A stretch of 64,000 nucleotides of DNA from Methylophilaceae bacterium (GTDB taxonomy: Bacteria; Pseudomonadota; Gammaproteobacteria; Burkholderiales; Methylophilaceae), in NCBI GenBank assembly GCA_013141125.1, contig JABFRO010000001.1, positions 372,001 to 436,000 of the forward strand. Direction: 5' to 3'. Of the stretch, positions 59,764 to 64,000 are shown one piece after another (the first letter of the stretch is position 1; every line of letters begins with the position of its first letter). The notes under the pieces were generated by a model that did no database searches, was not told the DNA's origin, and was given only the letters and a program-made list of their open reading frames with translations. A program made the position numbers and the translations under genes.

Positions 59764-60045
59764 TCAACCCGCCAGCGCCGCAGCATCCTTTAATGCTTTT
59801 GCCACCACAAAACTAGGCACAAACTTGGCTGGGTAAGTCACTTCTGCCCCAGTCTGCAAATTGCGCCCCTTACGTTCTGGACGATGCTTGACCTTGATTT
59901 TCCCGATTTTAGGCAAAACCACTTCTTCATTGTCCGCAATGCTGGCACACACCACCTCGCCCAAGCCCAGCAATACCGATTTAACAAGATCAAGTTTCAC
60001 GCCTGTTTGTTTTGCTACTTCCTCGATTAATTCATTTTGAGTCAT
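59764..60045 (-). CDS. hup: HU-family DNA-binding protein
   Basis: 93 residues. NELIEEVAKQTGVKLDLVKSVLLGLGEVV and the arm region VVLPKIGKIKVKHRPERKGRNLQTG in outline identify an HU/IHF-type histone-like protein; the final VPSFVVAKALKDAA is normal. ATG 60045 has GGAG six bases upstream. ICE-encoded HU proteins may shape element DNA. Its start region is duplicated at 60357-60423. Confidence 0.92.
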   Translation of the reverse strand: MTQNELIEEVAKQTGVKLDLVKSVLLGLGEVVCASIADNEEVVLPKIGKIKVKHRPERKGRNLQTGAEVTYPAKFVPSFVVAKALKDAAALAG

Positions 60046-60423
60046 CACTTTCTCCTAATCTGTGTTCCGCAAAAAGTTATTGCACCGTTGACGACTTCAC
60101 GTTGCACTGCTCCGGCTTTCCGTCTTTGAATGATGGAGAAATGCCGTTCGGAGTAGTTATGCCAAGAATTAGCAAATAAGCCTGGCCGTCAATGCACACT
60201 TTCTGAAATTCCCACGTCTGGATACGTCCTTTAATATTAATGTACTCCATACTAACCACACCTAGAGACACTGTACGAGTTGGTGCCGCTATAGCTCCAT
60301 CAGTAGCAGCGGCCAAAATGATAGCGGCTATAAAAAACTTCCTCATGTTATATCCTCCTCGATTAATTCATTTTGAGTCATCACTTTCTCCTAATCCGTG
60401 TGCCACAAAAAGTTATTGCACCG
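60021..60423. repeat. Direct repeat of the HU gene start and leader
   Basis: 60021-60087 and 60357-60423 agree in 64 of 67 positions. Each copy holds the first HU codons, the ribosome site and the last codons of the upstream small gene, so two different exported proteins both end in VQ at the same repeat. The second copy has no HU gene body. Confidence 0.88.
60077..60346 (-). CDS. Small exported protein
   Basis: 89 residues with a signal peptide ending ...GAIA (about 21). The mature part has two cysteines (KVCIDG, EQCNV) and a strand-rich core with YLLILGITTPNGISPSF. No family recognised. Located between the two copies of the HU-leader repeat. Confidence 0.65.
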   Translation of the reverse strand: MRKFFIAAIILAAATDGAIAAPTRTVSLGVVSMEYINIKGRIQTWEFQKVCIDGQAYLLILGITTPNGISPSFKDGKPEQCNVKSSTVQ

Positions 60424-60649
60424 CATTTGTATTGCTGCCTGGATTTTCGCCACGCACCTCTACCGTCTGCGCTGGAGCAACCACGTTCTTAGGTTCAACT
60501 TGTTTTTCATCTGGAAACTTGTTCCACGGCATAATGCAAGGAAGGCCAACACAAGCCAACTTTGAATTTCCATAGGCATCTTTATTTGTTGCACAACCTG
60601 CCAGCACTACGGCAGCGATAATTGCGAAAAATAAATTGATTTTTTTCAT
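60413..60649 (-). CDS. Small lipoprotein
   Basis: 78 residues with lipobox VLAGC (Cys19) after a good lipoprotein signal. Two more cysteines follow in LACVGLPCIMPW. Possible entry-exclusion-like or cell-envelope protein, but not recognisable. ATG overlaps the ssb stop by one base. Confidence 0.7.
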   Translation of the reverse strand: MKKINLFFAIIAAVVLAGCATNKDAYGNSKLACVGLPCIMPWNKFPDEKQVEPKNVVAPAQTVEVRGENPGSNTNAVQ

Positions 60650-61035
60650 TATTGATTCTCCTCATTGTTTTTTGCTTTATAAGTCACTGAGTCCACCCTG
60701 GCTAAAGACAAATACAACTCATCTGCCTCAACAATAAACCCACTACGATCCGCCCCCGTTTCTTTATCTTTCCACTGCTGCTCCACCAAGCGTCCAATGA
60801 CATGCACTCTTGAACCCTTATTCAACAAGTTACCCGCCTGCTCTGCGCGCCGTCCCCAAACAGTGACATTCATCCAGAAACCACCGGATTGCTCATAACC
60901 TCCATTCCCATCTGATTTATACTCATCAAAAAAGACCCGCAACGTGGTGACTTTTTGTTCATCACCTTTAACGACCACATTTCTTACAGTAATTTCATCC
61001 CCCAAATTACCAGTACCCTCAAAACGATTCGGCAT
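60649..61035 (-). CDS. ssb: Single-stranded DNA-binding protein of the ICE
   Basis: 128 residues. GTGNLGDEITVRNV, FWMNVTVWGRRAEQAGNLLNKGSRVHVIGRLVEQQWKD in outline and SGFIVEADELYLSL are the OB-fold of SSB. It lacks the acidic DDDIPF-type tail of chromosomal SSB, usual for ICE versions. It protects transferred single strands; ssb and topB close together is standard for SPI-7/PFGI-type ICEs. Confidence 0.93.
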   Translation of the reverse strand: MPNRFEGTGNLGDEITVRNVVVKGDEQKVTTLRVFFDEYKSDGNGGYEQSGGFWMNVTVWGRRAEQAGNLLNKGSRVHVIGRLVEQQWKDKETGADRSGFIVEADELYLSLARVDSVTYKAKNNEENQ

Positions 61036-61079
61036 GTATAAAGCTCCTAAAATTAAAATTGAACTACTATTTTGATTTA

Positions 61080-61248
61080 TTACATATCACCATCACTGGT
61101 TTTAATGTTGCCTTCAAGTTTATTGGCCAATTCCTCAGCCTCTTTCTCCGTTAAAAAAATCAGTTGCGCCTCTCAAAAATGCGCTCCAATGCTCACCAAT
61201 AAAGCAACTGAGCGCCATTGCCTCTGCATCACTTAATTTAATCATCAT
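61080..61248 (-). pseudogene. Small gene with a T-run frameshift
   Basis: Starts MMIKLSDAEAMALSCFIGEHW at 61248, overlapping the DUF3158 stop, and meets a stop after ATDFFNGERG. If the T7 run is read as T6, the frame continues as FLTEKEAEELANKLEGNIKTSDGDM to 61080, which reads as a natural protein end. So it is a one-base insertion, or a sequencing error. Confidence 0.6.
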
Positions 61249-61628
61249 TTACCCTTAACCAGTTTCCTTGCCAACTTTAACGCTGATCGTGCTGCCAATT
61301 CCTGCGCATTCAGTAACTCAATATACGCATTGGCTTCCAGGTAATAAGAGCGCAACACTTCACTCATTTTATTTAGTGCGGATTCCATCTGATCCCAGGT
61401 CAAGTGTTTGTGCTGTGAACCATAGCTGCGCCATCTTAAAAAATGCTGACCATTATTGGATCGGCAATGCAGCATCAAATAATAATTTTTACCACCAGAC
61501 AATTTAGAATCAGCACTGATTTGGCGCATCTCTTTCACTATTTTGTCGTATTGGCGTTCAGCACTCGCAAGCCAATCGGTTGCCGCCTTGGATGCTATGG
61601 CTTCTTTATCCTGTTGATTATTTGTCAA
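61245..61628 (-). CDS. DUF3158-family ICE protein
   Basis: 127 residues, helical. The pattern ISADSKLSGGKNYYLMLHCRSNNGQHFLRWRSYG in outline, then AYIELLNAQELAARSALKL, is like DUF3158 proteins found with ssb and topB on ICEs. Its stop overlaps the next small gene start. Confidence 0.72.
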   Translation of the reverse strand: MTNNQQDKEAIASKAATDWLASAERQYDKIVKEMRQISADSKLSGGKNYYLMLHCRSNNGQHFLRWRSYGSQHKHLTWDQMESALNKMSEVLRSYYLEANAYIELLNAQELAARSALKLARKLVKGK

Positions 61629-61831
61629 ATCTACACATCTCTTATAAAAGCATTAATGTCACAAAACGCAACACATATTAATTATATTAGTCACTATATA
61701 AAACAAAGTCAAGAAAATGTCTCTAAAAGAGACAAATAATTGCACTTTCTGTCACATAATGGAACATTAATCATAAAATATCATTCACTACAGAATGATC
61801 CATACGCAGTACCAGCCTTTACCTCAAATAT

Positions 61832-62191
61832 TCAATCAATCAGATTTACACTTCTTTCTAATTGCCCGACCAATCGTTTAGCCAGTACCTTGTAGGCATA
61901 ATTCGGTTCCCATGTTCCTTTTCGCCTAATAACATCACCTATCCTTCGGCTCAAAATCCGTGCCTTATCAAGAATATAAGTCTCATGCGTCAACCATGCT
62001 TCCCCACTTGCTAGTGCGCGCACCTTGACATCTTCTTCATGCCCTTGAAACTCATCCAAAACAGCCTGTTGTAAAGATTGATATAGTGAAGGACAAAAAG
62101 AAATATCCTGAAATCCTCTATCCATCCATTCTTTAATTTTTGGTTTGAACTCTTCCGGTATAAAATCGCAAAAAATTAACTCATCATTCAT
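61832..62191 (-). CDS. Hypothetical ICE protein
   Basis: 119 residues from ATG 62191. IPEEFKPKIKEWMDRGFQDISFCPSLYQSLQQAVLDEFQ in outline and a basic C-terminus. No family recognised. Its start codon shares CATG with the possible divergent gene at 62190. The 61629-61831 gap is AT-rich and probably holds the ssb operon promoter. Confidence 0.6.
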   Translation of the reverse strand: MNDELIFCDFIPEEFKPKIKEWMDRGFQDISFCPSLYQSLQQAVLDEFQGHEEDVKVRALASGEAWLTHETYILDKARILSRRIGDVIRRKGTWEPNYAYKVLAKRLVGQLERSVNLID

Positions 62192-62471
62192 GCTTATGCA
62201 CCTCTCAAAATCTATTAATACGTATCCACAACAACTTGAAGTTACCATTGAAGAATGGAATTGCGAATTATGTGTCACTATTCAAGCGCCAGAACACATG
62301 GTAGGTCACAATGTTCTATATCCAATTCACAGTGGCGATACGCAATACATTACCTTTGAAACACTTTTGTTAAACGCTTGCTCTAATAACCAACTATCAA
62401 AGACCGAAAAACTCTCATTACTCAAAACCCTTAAATCCAGCATAACCAAAATAGAAAAAGACATCATCTAA
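62190..62471 (+). CDS. Hypothetical small protein, divergent
   Basis: 93 residues if started at ATG 62190, or 91 from 62196 (MHLSKSINTYPQQ). LEVTIEEWNCELCVTIQAPEHMVGHN and a lysine-rich helical end look protein-like. No Shine-Dalgarno. It converges with the BRO gene, ending 12 bases from its stop. Confidence 0.5.
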   Translation: MLMHLSKSINTYPQQLEVTIEEWNCELCVTIQAPEHMVGHNVLYPIHSGDTQYITFETLLLNACSNNQLSKTEKLSLLKTLKSSITKIEKDII

Positions 62472-62483
62472 TTACAATGCATC

Positions 62484-63686
62484 TCAATGCAATGTCACCA
62501 ATTCACCATCCGCACTTACCCAATCCATCCCTGGTCTTAAATCCACGGATTCAGGAAAAGCTTGCAGAAATAAAGCCAACTCTTCACTGCTAATTTTAAA
62601 CATTGAAGTTTTTGGCCCTGCATCCAAACGCATCTGCAACTCTATCAAACCCTGTTCCTGCAATTCTTTTGAATACTTATGTACAGTGGCACTGCATATG
62701 GCATGATCCATCCCCTTACTAATCTCTCTTATCGTGGCCACCACCCATTTATCCAGTGCTTCCATGCGCAGTAACTGATAAATCAATGCTGCGCAACCCA
62801 GCTTCTTATCCAGCGCATAAAATAGCCGTGCAAATAGGGCAGAATTCAACACGTATGGCCCTACTTGCTGATACTGTTTTCCACCAGGACTCTGTATTTG
62901 TGGCAATGGCGCTGGTATTTGATAGCCACCTGTTCTGCGAATTGTTGGCAATACTTCCTCCATCACCCAGGACTCAAACTTTTCTGCTTCAGGTTTACGG
63001 GATTTCATGATTAGACGGTAGAGGTTGGGTTCATTGATAAAAGACATAACCTGCATTCCACCCGCAGTAAGGGTGTCACGTTTCGTTACACCCTTCAATC
63101 TACAATGATCATCCACAGTCTTACGTGAATTCACATACCCCAGCACAGCACAAACATCTTCCGCACAAAACCAGGCCACTCCATTGTCCATCTCAATACG
63201 TACCGGCAGATTATCAAAAGCCAATTGCATCTGACTTTTCGACGCTACCCCTACATCACGTTTCGTTACACCCTTCTCGCCAATGATAGGTTTGTCATGG
63301 TTCACATCAGATACCATGACGTGGTTTTCAACAGGCTTAATAGCCAAACTCGGCAACACTTCTATGGTGATCCAGCGCTTAAATCGTTTTGTTTTTGGTT
63401 TTCCATTCCCTAATATCAATGCGTACAGGCCGGAAGTGTTGATAAAAACCTTGCTTGTCTTGCCAACAAGCTTTCCATCCATTTTCAATTGCAGTCGATC
63501 CTCATCGTCCACCTGGTCATCCATGGTCTGTAGCACATGAACATAACCTAGTACCGCACACACATCGGCTGCATCAAACCATGGCATAGCATCACGCATC
63601 AGCACATTGACCTCCTGCCCTTCAAAATCAAGTTTTTTCAGAACAGGTTTAGTTTTATTGGATTTACTCATTACCGGCTTTACCAT
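62484..63686 (-). CDS. BRO-family protein with two BRO-N domains
   Basis: 400 residues from ATG 63686 (GGGAG upstream). Two BRO-N modules are visible: WFDAADVCAVLGYVHV... with FINTSGLYALIL, and WFCAEDVCAVLGYVNSRKTVDDHC with FINEPNLYRLIMKSRKPEAEKFESWV in outline. A C-terminal helical domain with a winged-helix-like segment (ICSATVHKYSKELQEQGLIEL) follows. GVTKRD occurs twice in the middle. BRO-N domains bind DNA in phages and viruses; single copies are the norm. Confidence 0.85.
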   Translation of the reverse strand: MVKPVMSKSNKTKPVLKKLDFEGQEVNVLMRDAMPWFDAADVCAVLGYVHVLQTMDDQVDDEDRLQLKMDGKLVGKTSKVFINTSGLYALILGNGKPKTKRFKRWITIEVLPSLAIKPVENHVMVSDVNHDKPIIGEKGVTKRDVGVASKSQMQLAFDNLPVRIEMDNGVAWFCAEDVCAVLGYVNSRKTVDDHCRLKGVTKRDTLTAGGMQVMSFINEPNLYRLIMKSRKPEAEKFESWVMEEVLPTIRRTGGYQIPAPLPQIQSPGGKQYQQVGPYVLNSALFARLFYALDKKLGCAALIYQLLRMEALDKWVVATIREISKGMDHAICSATVHKYSKELQEQGLIELQMRLDAGPKTSMFKISSEELALFLQAFPESVDLRPGMDWVSADGELVTLH

Positions 63687-63870
63687 TACAAACTCCCAAA
63701 TCAGTTTATTGAATATCCGCCTACCCAATCAACACTTCAGACAAATTAACCAACCCATCATCCCTTACCCTTAAAGGGCTTTTTGTCTATCCCAACTGTT
63801 GACAAATATTATTCCACCGTATAAAACTCAATAACAATTACAATTTTCTTCATTACGCTTGGTGTTTCCT

Positions 63871-64000
63871 ATGTCAAATACACTTCAACTTGTAGCTGCT
63901 CAACTAACAGCTGCTCTCATTAATAAACCAGTTGGTACTGATTATAAAAAACCTAGTGATGCGGCTACTCTTTACTTTGAAGTGCTTTACGCTCTTCAAT
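63871..64000 (+). CDS. Unknown protein, 3' partial
   Basis: Starts MSNTLQLVAAQLTAALINKP and stays open to the window end (43 codons). The alternation of Ala/Leu and the end TLYFEVLYALQ suggest a small helical protein. No family recognised. No strong ribosome site. Confidence 0.45.
   Translation, partial: MSNTLQLVAAQLTAALINKPVGTDYKKPSDAATLYFEVLYALQ

Noticed and set aside
1-64000. tRNA, rRNA and att sites
   Set aside because: None seen by eye. I looked for tRNA-like 3' ends near xerD and near the 41.5-43.6 kb junction without success, so the ICE ends cannot be placed.

Overview
The window looks like chromosomal DNA of a gammaproteobacterial methanotroph-type bacterium (Methylococcales is my best guess). 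The basis is a methanotroph-style hydroxylamine oxidoreductase pair (haoA-haoB) next to cytochrome P460, together with norCB, NnrS, NsrR and a truncated hemoglobin. The organism is inferred from gene content only; there is no rRNA or tRNA gene in the window. The last half reads as the maintenance and DNA-metabolism part of an integrative conjugative element (ICE).

Region 1 (1-20.7 kb) is a nitrogen-oxide detoxification island. NsrR (2.2-2.6 kb, minus) has a candidate operator facing a plus-strand operon that ends in norC and norB, which reduce NO to N2O. An oxidoreductase, a rubredoxin, a MOSC protein, NnrS, an HPP-CBS membrane protein, a ferredoxin-type reductase and a truncated hemoglobin follow. 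Then come an HTH regulator with a cysteine cluster, a small secreted or membrane protein of unknown function, haoA, haoB, cytochrome P460, a small helical exported protein and a cysteine-containing MarR regulator. A 17-base motif recurs upstream of the unknown protein, upstream of haoA and, twice, between haoB and the P460 gene. This suggests a small regulon. A tetR-DUF4242-YncE operon closes the region.

Region 2 (20.7-33 kb) is an accessory zone with toxin-antitoxin modules: HigBA, a PemK-like pair, an orphan ParS/Xre-type antitoxin and Phd-VapC coupled to a resolvase. ParDE lies further left at 1.4 kb. It also carries SprT-like, YfbR and WGR proteins, a secreted endonuclease, a frameshifted DUF2726 gene, umuD-umuC and xerD. 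A 100-bp copy of part of the endonuclease gene lies just after xerD.

Region 3 (33-41.5 kb) is a type I restriction-modification island: HsdR, a fused HsdM-HsdS, a DUF4917 (SIR2-like) protein and a protein with a HEPN-type RNDTAH motif. A two-gene unit of unknown function on the other strand follows.

Region 4 (42-64 kb) is the ICE segment, mostly on the minus strand: SNF2-type helicase, hypotheticals, RadC, DUF2958, DUF3275, DUF3577 (STY4534 family), an IS21-type insertion with truncated istB, KfrA, topoisomerase III (two frameshifts), HU, SSB, DUF3158 and a BRO-type protein. Its most striking feature is a repeated 5' leader. Seven genes are preceded by a 40-nt G-tract/C-tract element resembling the STAXI RNA motif. 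At five of them I see three further hairpins whose stems change by compensatory substitutions while one loop stays nearly fixed. I think this repeated structured leader is the best candidate for an undescribed system here.
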